Source of the DNA: Monomorium pharaonis
Lineage: Eukaryota > Arthropoda > Insecta > Hymenoptera > Formicidae
Assembly (NCBI RefSeq): GCF_013373865.1
Contig: NC_050473.1
Coordinates: 16,407,597-16,471,596 of the forward strand
Reading direction: 5' to 3'
DNA length: 64,000 nucleotides
Position 1 is the stretch's first letter. Every line of letters starts with the position of its first letter. Under the pieces are notes generated by a model. That model had not been told where the DNA came from and did no database searches. It was given only the letters and a program-made list of their open reading frames with translations. This document shows, one piece after another, positions 37,360 to 51,184 of the stretch. The translations under genes and the position numbers were made by a program.

Positions 37360-40300
37360 CACACCATACATAATAATTAAATATTAATTTTAATAATACT
37401 AACGCTGAATTCGTTTTTTGTCCACGTGAATGTCCTATATGTTACACATACACGCGCGCGTGATGTATATATGTATGTATGCATATATTCAGAATTTGTT
37501 TTATATACAAAAATAAAATGTGTAATAGACATATGCACACATATAATATTATCTTTTTTAAATTTGATGTATATATTGTGACATAGAAATCTTGTATAAA
37601 AATGTGTCAAATTGTGTAATTGTCATGTGATTTTATTGTCTACGTGATACAATATGTGGTACAACGAAAATTATAATATAGTCAATACTATTTGCCACTT
37701 TGAAAGTTTGTTTCTACTAACTCATGGTCATATAAATATATAAATATGAAATAAAAAACCTGTAAGAGAATAAGTGGTAAACAATATGTATCTAATTATA
37801 AATGGTCCGCTAAAATGAAGAATAATAAAGTCCATATTTTTTTTACAGGTCGTGGACGAATCCAATGTAAATGTATTACCAAATTTAGTTTCAGTATCTG
37901 CTTTTATAGTTAAAACTGGATGGTTTTGGACATCTGTACAAAATGAAGCAGCCGCTGATGAGAAAGAGTATTTATTTGAACATGTAAGTTGATAATAATA
38001 AACTTTTTAATACTTTAATCACTGTTTGGCATTATACTAAAATCATATATACTTTAGTATCTAGAAACAGTTCTGTCCCCTACTGCTACGGGTAGGCGAG
38101 ATAGTCAACAGATCATACCGCAGAATGTGACATTGTCAAAGCACCCATGGTTGGGTGGGCCATTAACTAATTTATTACAAAATGGAGCGGATTCACCAGC
38201 CAGTGTCAGTGGAAGCTTTCTGGACTGCACAGCAAGTCCAGAAAAATTATTAGATGGTATGTGTATCTGATATTATTTTTCTTATAAATTTTATACATTA
38301 TTTAGTTGTACGAAATACACACGAAATTATGTTGTAACGTTTAAATATACATCTAACATTAATAATAAAATTACCAGTGATAACATTTTGACATTATACT
38401 AATAAGTCGTAATCTATTGTTTTCTTTAGTGATTTATTAAATACAATGAGTTACTAAGACATTTTTATTTTATAAATTTATGAAATATCTTTAAAAAAAC
38501 AAGCTTATCTTTTAGAATAACACATAAAAAATTTAATGTCAAGCTATTACTAAAATTAATGCTTAATCAGTAGTATATATTTCTTTATTTAATCATTAAA
38601 CTTGTAAGATAAATCATATGAAAGAGAAGATTGTATTAAAATTATTTATCTATCAAATATTCCAGAAGTAGAGACTGTTGAGAAACATTTACCCGCTAAA
38701 GAAAACTTATCACAACGTCATAAAGTGTTTCTCGAATTGGTTCAAACTGAGGAAAATTACGTAGGGATTCTCAATACAATTATGATGGCAAGTATTTACT
38801 ATCCATTAAAAACTTTTACATCTTTAAATTGCTTTTTTAACACTCTATATTCATACACATTTTTTATGATTACAGTTATTTAAATTGCCACTAGAAAATC
38901 TTATAGGCAAAAGTGGAAAAGAGTTGCTGAATAGCACGGAAGTAAAAATTATATTTGGCAATTTTCCACCGATATATGATGTCCATAAGCAATTACTAGA
39001 GGCTTTGCACTGTAGTGCCGCTCATTGGACGGAGGATATTAGCATCGGAGAAATTTTTCTCAAGTTTGAGCCCGATTTAGTCAAAGCATATCCTCCATAT
39101 GTCAACTTTTTTGAAAATACAAAACAAATGTTGGAGGAGTGTGACCAAAATAAGCCACGGTTTCATGCTTTTCTGAAAAATTGTCAGACGATACCAGAAT
39201 GCGGTAGACAAAGTTTAAAAGAACTATTAATTAAACCAATACAAAGGTTACCTAGTATTAGTTTATTATTAAGCGGTAAGATTAATTACTTTCAAAATGT
39301 TTGTTTTACTTTTATTTATGTAAAATTTTTGGCTAACAGAATGCTTTCCATTTCTTGTAGATATTCTTAAACACACGGACAAAAGTAATCCAGACTATAA
39401 TGCACTTGAAGCTTCTATTAGCTGTATTAAAAAAGTGATGACATATATAAACGAGGACAAAAGGAAAACCGAACGTCAGTTAGCAATGTTTGATATCTTT
39501 AATGAGATTGATAATTGTCCGCCGCATTTAGTTTCCTCGCATAGATCGTTTATTAGTAAATGTGATGTAATGGAAGTTACGGAAGATCTTAGTGGACGAG
39601 GTGATCATTTAGTATTGTTCCTATTCACCGACACTCTTGAAATATGCAAGAAAAGATCGAAAGCTTTTAATTCGTTAAAGAGTCCTAATACTATAAACGG
39701 CTTGCAATCAATTAAGCTAAGCCAAGGAAAGCCATATAAGCATATCAAAATGTTGTCACTAAGTACCATAAGGAAAGTTGTGGATATACGAGAAACTGAT
39801 CGTAAATATCGTTATTTATGTGCAAAATACACATACTCTTTGTAAAATAAAAGTTATTACTAATTAATTTGCAATTTTTTCAGAATATCACAAAGTATTT
39901 GCGCTCGTGGTACGAGGCACTCAAGAACTAAAGGAAAAATTGTTTTCGTTTATAATTACTGATGAAGAAGTAAACAAAACGAATTACTTACAGACTTTGT
40001 GTAGGCAAATGGCTCTTGCTGTTCGTGTAGCTGATGCCGTAAGTTTATAACAATATTTAGCTCGTGTACACACACACACACACGCGCGCGCACACACATA
40101 TATATATGTATGTATGTATGTATGATGTATGTATGTACGTATGTATGTATGTATATATGTAGCGTGATATATCTTTAAATAATCAAATCTGTTGAGAAAA
40201 GTTTTTTGCAAAGTGTTTATTGTAAATTTTATTAATTAAAAAATCAAGTTTGATGAAAGGCTTCTGCCATCAGTATATTCTATTGCATTATGTTTTTGCC

Positions 40301-43300
40301 AGCAGAACATAAACAAATACAAATGCAATTGATACCGATCTGTTGCAATTTCTGCTTGTATCTGCTGACAGATTTTAAATGTTTTATTATGATTTATAAT
40401 ATTTTGTATTATATCACATATTATATTTTATTTGTTTTTTCTTTAGGATACGTTACTCATTAGATATGATTCACATCAGCTTAAAGTTGGTACTAGCGAA
40501 GTAGCATCGGGTACATTAAAGAAAACAATTAAGTGAGTATATTTGTGCTTTGAAGTCGTAATTACATTTTTTCCTCTCTAGTTTATATCTTTATTATATT
40601 ATAAGATAGTAAAGTAATTAGTTTTTTACATCTTAGGATAAGGAACAAAATTTTTATTATGTAGAAATTTATTTTTCGGGATATATTTGTCAAATATTAG
40701 AAAAGGTGTGAGGACTGACTTCTTGCTTCTTTTATACTACAAGTATATATAATTAGATGATTCTATTATTAGATTATATGTTGATATTAAGTCTATAAAT
40801 CTAGATTGTTCGGATATTAATGATAATTTTTAAATTTTTTGTTCAACACATATTTTGAATTTAAAAGATAAAGATTAAAAAGGTAATGCGATAGTAGATT
40901 AAATAAAAACACTAATATTTAATTGTTAATAATTAAAAATATTAAGAGTAAACGATTAATATACTTTTAATAGTTACTACACGTAGTTAGTAATGAGAGG
41001 AATGATTACATTTTTAATCCGTCATCAGATTTAAAAAAGTGAATAGATTATTTATTGATACATTATGAATTTAAATTTGACAAATTTGATGGCAAATTTA
41101 TGTTATTCGAATAATTTTGTAAATTGTATCTACTCTCTTACTGGAATACTTGACGTATTTTTAGGCACAATCAAAATATTTTTTTATTATAGTGTACATA
41201 TTCTACTACATTGCATGATGTAAAGAAATAATGGGGAAACCCGTTTGGTTACAGGAGCCTATTTCATAATTTTTACCTGGAGTATATGGACCCGTATGTC
41301 TTCCTACTCAATAGCATGTGTGAAACCACGTTACATGTCCCACTACCGTCAGTTTTCGCACCAAGGCTGATTATATTTTTTACTTGCTTTTTATTTTTAC
41401 AACAATCCCTCAGTGGCGTAATTATTATTAAGCGCAAGTAAAAATTGTATTTACAATTTATTAGAGAAGATTTAAAAATAATTAAAAGAATAAAAATGTT
41501 TATTGTCTTTTTAATTCTTCTAATTAAAAGGCTGAAAATTTTCTAATTACGCTACTGAAAACTTTTGCTTTTATGATGCTGTTTTATGCTATGATGAATA
41601 AATATAATATTATTCAGAAATAATAATAATTCTTCACAGAGAGCCAATTTTGATCAGTTCAAGTGTAATGTAACATAATTGTAAGCTTTATCTATTAAAA
41701 GCTTATTATTGTATATATTTTTAACGAGAATGAAGTTTCGTACACTCTCCACATCTTAAATATGTATATGCACTTTTTTAACTTCTTATGATTTTAATTT
41801 ATCATAATTGATAATTATTCGGCATTACAATTTAATTTGCAATTTTGATCGATTCATCATTTTGTTTAGAAATTTTCTTGTTAACAATATTTATTGTTTT
41901 CATTTTCTACTTATAATACAATGTTTTGGGGAATATTTTCTTCTACATAAGTGTATATAAGTTTTTATACACATATGCAAGACACACACACACACACACA
42001 CACATGCGTGCGCGTTTGTATATACATATTAAATATAAGAAAACATTGCACATTCACATAATTTTTTTTTTAAATATTATTTTCCATAATGTGCAGCCAT
42101 GGTGCAATTTTCACTGTCTTATTACATTGATTACAATTGACACTGTCTTGCATGTATGATTGGATGTAATATTTTATATTATTTTGAAAAATTCTGCATG
42201 TATATCTTATATTTTCTTTGTATCATAGCAGGTGATGGTCTGTTTGCTTGAGCTGATTTTCTTGATATGACAGGGTTGATATGATATGTCTCCATTGATT
42301 TATAATATAAGTGTTTATTTGTCCGTCAACTTTTTTTCCTCCATACAAGTAAATAAATTATATTGGGAACGAACGTAGTATAGAACGAATAAAGCATTAG
42401 TCTTTTACACTAAAGGTACTAGTTTCAATTCTAGACAAAATTGGAAAAATTTTATGCGCTTGTTCTCTTCGATGGAATGGCAGGCCGTCAAGAATATTCT
42501 TGTATGCCTTGAATGTATCTTATCCGCGTTCAGAACTGGCGTTAAACTATGTACTGTATATCTATGTATATACCTTATGTGTGCACTCTAGAAGATATGT
42601 GTAAAGAGAAAAAGTCCAGCTTGGAATGCATTGAAAGAAAAAAAATTTTATTGCACAATTTAAAAAAGTCAAAATTATATGCAAAAGATCTTACAATTAT
42701 TTATTGAAGGGGGAAAGAAAGTTTTAATGTTGCATTTAGACGATCTTTATAAATATATGAGAAAATTTTTAAATTTTATTTTTCTCCAGGTTTGCATCTC
42801 GTACAAGAGCAAAAGTCGGCCGAGCTTTTAGTTTTAATAAAACGCCAAGCAAACTAAATAGAGCGATGTCCACGATTATGTCTCCATTTGCAGGAACACA
42901 AACTCTTCCGCCAACAAATCAACAAATAGTTCAGATGCGGTTAGGTAGTTGCAACAATATCAGTGTTAGTTGACAATCTTTTGTATACAGATTTTTTTTT
43001 CTATTCTGCTGTTTCTTTTATTTTTTTTTCTTTTTTCTTCTATTACTTGTCTTTTTGTTTCTTTTGCTTTATATATAATCTTCCATGACAGGAAACTGCT
43101 ATTTCTTCCACTTTTATTTTAACCTGTCTATGAGACTGACTGTGAAGGAAACTAAATTATTTTTTTATTTGCTTTTTATTACATTGAATAAATTTATGTT
43201 TAGATTTTTCATTATAAGATTTATTTTTTGTATTTAAAAAAATCTATTTTGTAGGTATACACTATTATTTTTGCTTTTACAACGTACTTGTACAATTTAT

Positions 43301-44022
43301 TAATTTTTATTACATTATTTGAATGTATTTTATGAAAAAATATTTTAATAATTATAATAAATTTTCATGCTGACTTAAAGTCAATGGATGAACTATATTA
43401 AGGATTTCAAGTAAGTACATTATATAAAATTAATGTACAGTGGAGAATCTATTTCTTGAAAAGTTAGTTTTATTTAATTTTTGTATACATATAGTAATGT
43501 ATGCAAAGCTAAGTGTTAAAAAATTTTAATATTATTATATTATATTTGACGATTGTATTAAAATTCAATGTTTTTATTTCTTACGTAAAGTTCATTTCAG
43601 ATTAGGGAATCTTATATATTGCAATTTTATTTTTTCTTTTTTAATATTTTATATATTAATTACTATATATAATTGTTTTATTTTAATGAATTATTTTCTG
43701 CATCATATTTTTATAATTTACTTATAATGTATGAATTAATAATACAGTATACATTAATAATTGCTCTTTCTTCATTACTAAAACTACATATTTCTTTATT
43801 TTTCAAAATAAAGTCCAAATGTCAAGTTTTTTTTTATTGCTGCATTTTTATATTTGAAGAAAACGATAAACTGAGAAAATGAATATATTAAGTTTTCTAT
43901 TTTTGCAGGAGTTGGATAATGGCAGTTCAAGTTCTCCAAATAAAGAAGATGTTCTAGTAGCGCCGATGTCGGATCAGCCAACTCGAAAGGCTCTCAGTAT
44001 GGCTTCGTTGCGAAGGTTGTAA
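32839..44022 (+). CDS. Ect2: Ect2/pebble, RhoGEF of cytokinesis (BRCT-DH-PH)
   Basis: Guanine-nucleotide exchange factor that activates RhoA at the cell equator to build the contractile ring; its N-terminal BRCT domains bind the centralspindlin subunit RacGAP1/tumbleweed and autoinhibit the DH-PH module. Exons: 32839-32899, 34374-34584, 34811-34949, 35034-35243, 35652-35798, [optional 35915-37087], 37849-37983, 38058-38256, 38666-38787, 38876-39275, 39361-39801, 39884-40038, 40447-40532, 42790-42964, 43909-44022. Without the optional exon the protein is 864 aa (human about 883). Domains: BRCT0 about 25-107, BRCT1 about 113-207 (FSGFRTIEDEL), BRCT2 about 212-301 (VCFSGFPEEEKRHM), DH about 380-580 (CGRQSLKELLIKPIQRLPS), PH about 600-735. 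Exon 1 (MEERSVHSSIGDINSAEVTK) is placed by phase and position only. The intron after 38787 starts with GC. Confidence 0.93.
32970..32995. repeat. Perfect 26-bp palindrome in Ect2 intron 1
   Basis: A run of CTCG units turns at the centre (CTCGCGCGAG) into CGAG units, giving a perfect inverted repeat of 26 bp. Confidence 0.85.
35915..37087 (+). CDS. Ect2: Large optional in-frame exon of Ect2 (391 codons)
   Basis: An open stretch of exactly 391 codons in phase 0, between an acceptor (GCTTTAG at 35914) and a donor (CTTGTG|GTACTC at 37088). Its neighbours also meet in phase 0, so inclusion or skipping both keep the frame. It would enter between CTHV and VVDESN, inside BRCT2. The encoded sequence is Ser/Asn-rich, low in hydrophobics and probably disordered, with a basic section (KRYIKWKTNS...) and a DSGIDMNRSS stretch at exon residues 124-133 that resembles a beta-TrCP phosphodegron. 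I recognise no domain. Unspliced, the frame runs to a stop at 37174, and AATAAA follows at 37253. Confidence 0.6.
37311..37350. repeat. (CA)n microsatellite
   Basis: About 20 AC dinucleotides followed by a short TA run, in the Ect2 intron after the optional exon. Confidence 0.9.
40065..40160. repeat. Compound microsatellite (CA, CG, TA, TGTA)
   Basis: Successive short runs of CA, CG, CA, TA and then about a dozen imperfect TGTA units, in Ect2 intron between exons ending 40038 and starting 40447. Confidence 0.9.
41982..42004. repeat. (CA)n microsatellite
   Basis: About 11 CA dinucleotides in the long Ect2 intron 40533-42789. Confidence 0.85.
42364..42443 (+). pseudogene. tRNA-derived fragment (tRNA-Lys-like, degraded)
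   Basis: The segment carries an A-box-like GTAGTATAGAACG, an anticodon-arm-like stem with loop (TTAGT CTTTTAC ACTAA, anticodon TTT) and a B-box-like AGTTTCAATTCTA at the expected spacings. The acceptor ends pair poorly and the T-arm is imperfect, so this is a tRNA pseudogene or the head of a tRNA-derived SINE, not an active tRNA. It lies in an Ect2 intron. Confidence 0.35.
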
Positions 44023-47000
44023 TTAGTATTCTAGAGGTCATACTTCTTTTTGCTACAATCGTTTAGTATTCTGAACAAAGAGACGTGCATTTTTAACAAC
44101 CTATTGTGGTATGTTAAACTAATATACATTGTCTATAGTGATTAAGACATTAATTATATACAACGATCCGAAGATATGCTATAACTATTTTTACCCATCA
44201 CAGTTCTGTTTCAAATAATTACTTCATTTCTCGTCATTACTGTTTTTATAATAGAGTTCAGTACAATTTTTTAAATGTCACCTTATTCTCGGATGCATCA
44301 TTATAAAAAAATATGATATTACTGTTATTAGTGCCAATAATGCCTAGTTATTGTTATATTACTATTATTAACATCATTTATTTATTTTATGTATTATCTC
44401 TTGTAATTATTGTATATGCCTTCTTAGCGCACGTATTCGTCGATAAGATAAAGAACCATTTTTAATATAAATTCAATTCACTCTTCACGTCGAGTCAATT
44501 AAATTATTCTAAGAAATATATCGTCAAATTATATTAATTTGAAGATATTTTTTCTAATCGTTATTTTAACGACAAACAAAGCCAGACTTATATCAATAGA
44601 CACTGCAGGCATGTGCAAAATTTTTCTTAATAAATGTAGCAACAATTCATTTAAAAAAACATTAATGTCTCATTAATTAATATGTCCCATTGCATTTGCA
44701 ATCTCAATAGACGCCAAAAAAATAGACAAAGCATTTGTTTGAGAATGAATTAGGTAAGAATGTTAAGATATAATCACAGCATGAAGTGAACATATCCTCC
44801 AACTAATAAAAATAATAGCTTTTATGTTTTTGACATCAAAATGTTCTACAATTTTAACATTTTACTTACTGTACTTTTCATTTCTGTTTTTCTACTCATT
44901 AGAATTTGTTCAGCGGACATCATACAAAGGAGGTCTGATCTTTGAGCTATAAAAAATTTACATGTGACTTTATTCTCCTTTGATCGTTTATCAGCAAAGA
45001 TACTGGTGCCGTGTAGGGGTTTGTTAATAAGACTCTAAAATGTTATTTATATTTCAAATGGAGTTAAGTCTTGGAAGAAAGTCTGGCATATGTTTGTGAA
45101 AAATGTTCAAATTCGAAAATGAAAGCATGTTAAATTCTAATAATTACAAATGCATACTTGTTATGTGCCAATATAGCCAATATACTAAATAACAAAGACA
45201 TTGCCAACTGTTACAAATTTAATAAGTTTGCTTAGGTAATATTATACTTCAATGACCTGTGATTTGATTGGGTTTATCACGAGGAGAGACAATGCAATTT
45301 ACTAATATTTTATACGTCCAAAATTTATTAAAAGTAATCGCACAAAAGAAATTCCACAATTTTGTAATGTCAATGTGGAATTGAAGTAAGATAACAAATT
45401 CATAAAATCTGTATTATTTCATAAATGTTTATACAATTTTGTATCTTTATACTCTTCATAATTCTGTATAATTCGCTGTATCAGGTAAAAATGAAGAATT
45501 GCCAATGTTAAAAATATTATTGGAAATAAGGACTTGAACAACATTGCTTATTTCTGTACGATTAATTACGTAATGGTAAGATATGATAGAGAAAAATAAT
45601 AGAGAGCTAGATACAATAACATTCTTTAATATGCAAACTATATCCTTGCTTTAGAGTTCTCTATGCTCTCTATTTGATAATTATTTACTTCTGTTATAAC
45701 TTTAAATTAAAAAAATCAATTTGCTTAATCACAAGTTTGCATAAATTGTAATACACATATAAATAAAAATAACGAAAAGCTGTCGACAACTTGCTTTTTT
45801 ATAGTATCATTTCAATGCCAGTTTCGATGTTTGTGAGATCTTTCTAATTGCACATGCTTTAAAACATCAATTAATTCAGCCGGAATTAAGTACTTGACTG
45901 AAGAAATACATTGCGTGTAAATAAAATTATATACGAAACTACAATACATATTATAAAATAAATATAAAATAATCATGATCGAGATAAACTTTTTAAAATT
46001 TAATGTGAAATATTAATTTGAAAATTGCAGATATCCATCATCGTAATTTCACAACACTCTCAACGAGTATTTTATTTCTTATATATATTATTTTGTTATT
46101 ATTTGATTTCGTGCAACATTAATAGTTATAACATTAAGAGTTGCAGAACTTGCGTTACTTGATATAGTAACATCTTGCCATTATAACTTTGTTCATAAAA
46201 TTAAAGACAGGTCATATATGCGTAGATTTTATGTATGCAACAATACATTATATTGTAAATGCGAATACATAAATGTTTCATTTGGCCACGATTGTATGTT
46301 TCGATTCTGTATATTAGCATTTTCTTGATAGTCGATTGTTTAAAGATTAACTAAAGTTTATTTTTTGACGCCTTTAAAGTAAAATAAAGAACTAAATGTT
46401 TAGTTTAATTGCAAAATGATCGATTATTAAATGTAGTTGGCGAAAAAATCTTATAGGCACAGAATAATTTCTTCTCCTATGTGGTCTTTTCTAGTCTTTA
46501 CTCAATCAATATAATATGATTCTTTTATCTGTTTTTTACAGATACCAGTACCATTTCTAAAGTTAAAGTTCTAAATTAAATAACAGCTGAAAGAGACTCT
46601 AGCTTTAATTTTACAAATATTTTACATTATATGAACACTTAATTTTTTACAAGTACTACCATATGTGTCACAAGAGAAGTTCGAAAATATGTATCAGTAT
46701 TTTTTTTTATCTATTGCATGTATATATTGATTGATTAAAGAAAATTAGCATAGATTATAAAAGACTGTCAAGAAAGTGAAGAAAGTATTTCGATCACTGC
46801 TTATAAGAGTTTATACAGATTTATATTGCCGATTATATTCTCTCGTCATCTTATGATAAACATAATTAGTGCCTTGAGTATGATAATGAGTACGAATAAA
46901 ACTTGTATTGTATGATGAAATGTATACAATACTTTGTATATGTGCCTGATTCACAAAAGAGATAAATAGAGAGACATAACTTTCTCTCGATTTTATCTCG

Positions 47001-49900
47001 AATAATATTTTGTACCTCCTGATTTAGATTATTTATTAGATTCTGCTCTGTCTTGTTTCAAACCAGTGAGAACTTATTATATCTTATACTTTTTAATAAC
47101 AAGGTATATCTTGCGCGTTGTAACGAAAACGTAATTTTTAAAATGTCTGCGTGCATACTCGAGATAAACACACTACCTATTTATAATAATAAGTAATATT
47201 AACTTTATAAAAGCTGTTAAGTAGTGATACGAATCGCAGGACAAATAAAATTTTTACATATCAATTTTTATCAGTTTAATCTGATACCGCATAGTTGGTT
47301 TGACATATTATAAAAAACGTAAATCTTTAATAATTGCTGCAATTTTTCAATGTAAGAGTTGATATAAGATATACTACTATTCTCGCGAGTCCTCCTGTGA
47401 CACGTAGAAAGTTCGGAATATCTGTTCGGACACCTGTCTTGTGCGTATTTTCCAATCTCCCCTGTGAAAAAAATGAACTGGTCAACTCGCATCGGAACGC
47501 GTCGACCATTTTTCAGGCCTAATTGATTTACTTCTCATATCTTTCATTTTCCTTTACTACATTTCCTTTACAGATTAAATGACGAGATAGTATGAGAGCG
47601 TGGTAATATGCCAAAACAAGTGTCCTTGATTTAGGTGCATTGTAAATAGTAATGTTAAGTATATCTCAGAAATAATGTAATGTAGAGAACATTTTTTTAC
47701 TATACACCTAAAATTATATATCGTCTTACAATTCTCGCGCAGTTATTATTTATACATTATTAATATTGTAATTGAATGTATAAATTTAACATATAATTAT
47801 GTAAACCGAAACACGTGTTTCTTTACTTGTTCACCTTTTCCGAACTTTTCAAATACGGTAGTGAAATAGTTATACTTTTTACTATTTAAAACTTTTAATC
47901 TGGATATTTTATCAGTAATATACGCATATTATGCGAATTTTCATAAAATAATATATTGAATAAAATGTATTCTATTTATATAAAATAATAATAAAAATTA
48001 TAATAATTCAGTTCAACTTTCATTTTTTCTATGAATCAAGCTTAGAACGTCGTGGGCTGAGTTGAAAGTTTCTCGCCAAATTCGGTCTATGAGATAATTG
48101 CTAATTGCAATCTCTGCTTTGAAGAAATATTTAAAGTTAATATGACAGTTACATAAATATTAGCTTGTAAATACAATAATATTGCATAACAAACAAAATA
48201 ATTACTAATTAATGAAATCATATTACCGGATGTACTGTAACGTTATTGTTATTCTCTATTACCACCATTTATAAATTATAATATTGTGCAGGTAGTATAT
48301 CATGTGTATTATTATATAGTATATCATTCATATATCATTCTGATATTAAATATGTATGATACGAACGATGTACATTTTTTCTGATGCTCCAATTTGTGAA
48401 ATTGGTAAAAATGCAGAAAATAATGATTTTTAAATATTAAAAATTAAATTTTAATATCCTTTATTCTTCATTTACTCATCAATAGCTTTTACTAAGATAT
48501 AATAAAAACATCAAAGTAAGCACTCTTAAAAAGATTTGCTAGCTTGTGTTGATTTCGTCACTAATCAAATTTATTTTCTTATTTAAATAAAATTTTGTTA
48601 TTTTGAATATATATTTATTGCAATATTATTTATCTTATTCTTCAACTTTGATTATTAAAAATGATATGATTATTGGTAAAAAAACCAATAGTTGCCATTG
48701 TTAAAATTAAAAATTGAAATTTTATATAATAAACTATTTTGGGAGAAGGGCGCATATATTTATGCATATGTGTATTTGTATGCATTATCCTAAACAGCTA
48801 AAGTTAAAAGATGAAATAAAATGGTTGAGACACCGTATTAAATATATACTGAAGCAACCCAAACTTAGTTTAGTTTTGTTTACGTTCAAATAAACGTGGA
48901 AATAAATATAATTACTCGCAGAAATCAGCGAAATCTGATATCAACAAAGGGGTAATGTGGTTAGAATAGCTGATGGAAGATTTTCATCGCAGAAATAGAC
49001 TACGAAATAGCAAACTCTGTTAACAGTGATACATTTCGCGCCTCTATTCAATAGAAAGCCCGATACAAATTACCCGGCAATTGGTAGAATCGATATTGCC
49101 TTTTTGTTCTTTGCGCGCGCGCGAAGCATTCATCTTTCATTTCCCTGATACTATTAACTTTTGATTGCATCAACAAGCGGAAGTTCGAATGTACTTGATA
49201 AAGTATACTCCGAAGATAAACGTGATAAAAAGAATATGTATTTTGGGGAGTTTTCCAGAATTTCACAATATAGAGGAGAGTTGCTGAATACATAGATACT
49301 AACCAGCCAAATCATACCTCATGCTATTTCAGCAACCTTTAGTAATAAAAATGTGAGAAATAAGTAATACAAACAAAAATTTAATAGCTTATTTAATAGC
49401 ATCTTGTTTTTGGCTAACAATACTTAAAGGCAGATAATGTCTGTAAATGTCAATTTTAATTGTGTTAATGTTAATTTTGAATCAATTTATGTAGCTTTTA
49501 TATTAAATTTTATATTTTTGTAAAGAAAGATTTGTTACAGTTTATATCACATAACCATGTGTCTTTTTTTTCGAAACTAATAAAGACACACAGATCATCA
49601 AGACACTTGATATGTTTACCAAGAAGTTGGGACAACCGGTTCTAAATCGATATTTTTTTATAAAATAAAATAATTTTCTCTCATGTTTAAATAAATCCGT
49701 GACGTCTTATGACTCGTCTTTTGCATTTCTCGTACTACAAGAAGGACGAGGGTCGCCGCATGCTTGTTAGAAGAAACTTGATAGATTTCTGGAATACAAA
49801 GTTTTAAATTGAGTTCCTCCGCGAAGTTATGCGATCTTACTAAATAATTATCAAATAATAAATCCATAACTCCTAGTTATGGAACTTAGTTTGGAACTTC
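44023..49900. other. Ect2 3' UTR and AT-rich intergenic DNA
   Basis: Several kilobases of AT-rich sequence with many AATAAA motifs (for example near 46383); the Ect2 transcript end cannot be fixed by eye. A GC-richer patch lies at about 47370-47520 without a convincing gene. A short hairpin (TCCATAACT and AGTTATGGA) is at about 49863-49883. I see no exon that I can support. Confidence 0.45.
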
Positions 49901-51127
49901 ATATTTCAAGAATCTATAAAACTTCCTTCACTGGAGAAGACAGAGGAGGGAGGGAATTTGCAGTTCTCCAGTTTCTTATTAATTTATTTAATTTATTTAT
50001 TCAACGAAACGTGTGCGTGTGTATATGTGCAATCATTCTTGTCAGCACACATACGCGAAATCGCGTGAGCTTTCCGATAGCGTTCCCATTTCTGCCGAAC
50101 GGCAGTAAATTACTGCTCATTTTCTTTGAGCTATTTCGCGCGCGTACGACTATCTCCCGACGCGACGGTTCGCGATCTCTTAATTAACGAACGCGATGGT
50201 ATAATATGTAAGGTAAACCTGCGAAATTCTCACGCGTGAGGAACCAGGTTACTTGATTAAAAAGATACCTCGACTACTACGAGGGAGCAAATAAGAGCAG
50301 CCGGGCACAGCTCGTTCCCTTTTTTCCTCCCTCCGGGCGTCTTTCTTTCTTTTTTTTTTTTTCCAGACAGAATGAAAACGTTTACGCAGCCAGAACGCGG
50401 AAACGTACTACGCCCCGTGTCGTTAACATTTCGTTTTTCCAGCACGCGCGCTGAAAAGGCGGAAATGTTTTATTACGGGCGCAAGCGTGTGCCGCTTGCG
50501 TGCGCGGGCAAATATGCAACCGGGCGAATTTACGAGCGAGTAAACAGCTCGCCGCGCATATACATACGCTGATCGTGCATCCCGTCTCTGACTGCCCACT
50601 CGCCGGAAAATATCAGTCTGATACGCGTGTTTTTTTTTGCCCCCCCTTCCGGTCGCGCGTCCAGTTGTTATGAAACGACCGCTTCGTTACGTCGCGCGTC
50701 GGGATTACGACAAAGTTACGCGAGACGCGTAATATCCAGCTGTTTGACGTGTTGTCTTCCCTTTCTCGTGCCCTCTTTTGCGAGAAAAGGACTGCGGGAA
50801 GAGAGAAAAAAAAAAGGAAAGAAAAACGAACGCGGGCTACGTTATGTAAACACGCGCGAGAAAATTAACAATAATTTGCAAGCCAAAAAATTGTATTGCG
50901 TCAGAGAGCACATGCGTGGAGTGGGGAGATCGTTTTAAATTGCGTTTTTTTTTTTTGCGCATGATAATCGGGGGAGCTGCGACGAAATAGATTTCAACCC
51001 CAGTTGACCGCGAAAGCCGACACTCGGTATTCGTCGGCGTCGGATGGGAACAAGCGCGAATTAACGCGCGTTAACGTTGAAACGCCAAGTCCACGAAGTA
51101 GAATCGAATCAGAGACGCTACATCCGC

Positions 51128-51182
<55 letters not shown>
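51128..51182. repeat. (GA)n microsatellite
   Basis: About 25 GA dinucleotides with one early interruption. Confidence 0.95.

Positions 51183-51184
<2 letters not shown>

Noticed and set aside
41346..41363. A 17-base identity (TACCGTCAGTTTTCGCA) between the Ect2 intron and the minus-strand coiled-coil exon near 3636
   Set aside because: One such match is not unexpected in a window of this size, and the similarity does not extend beyond it.
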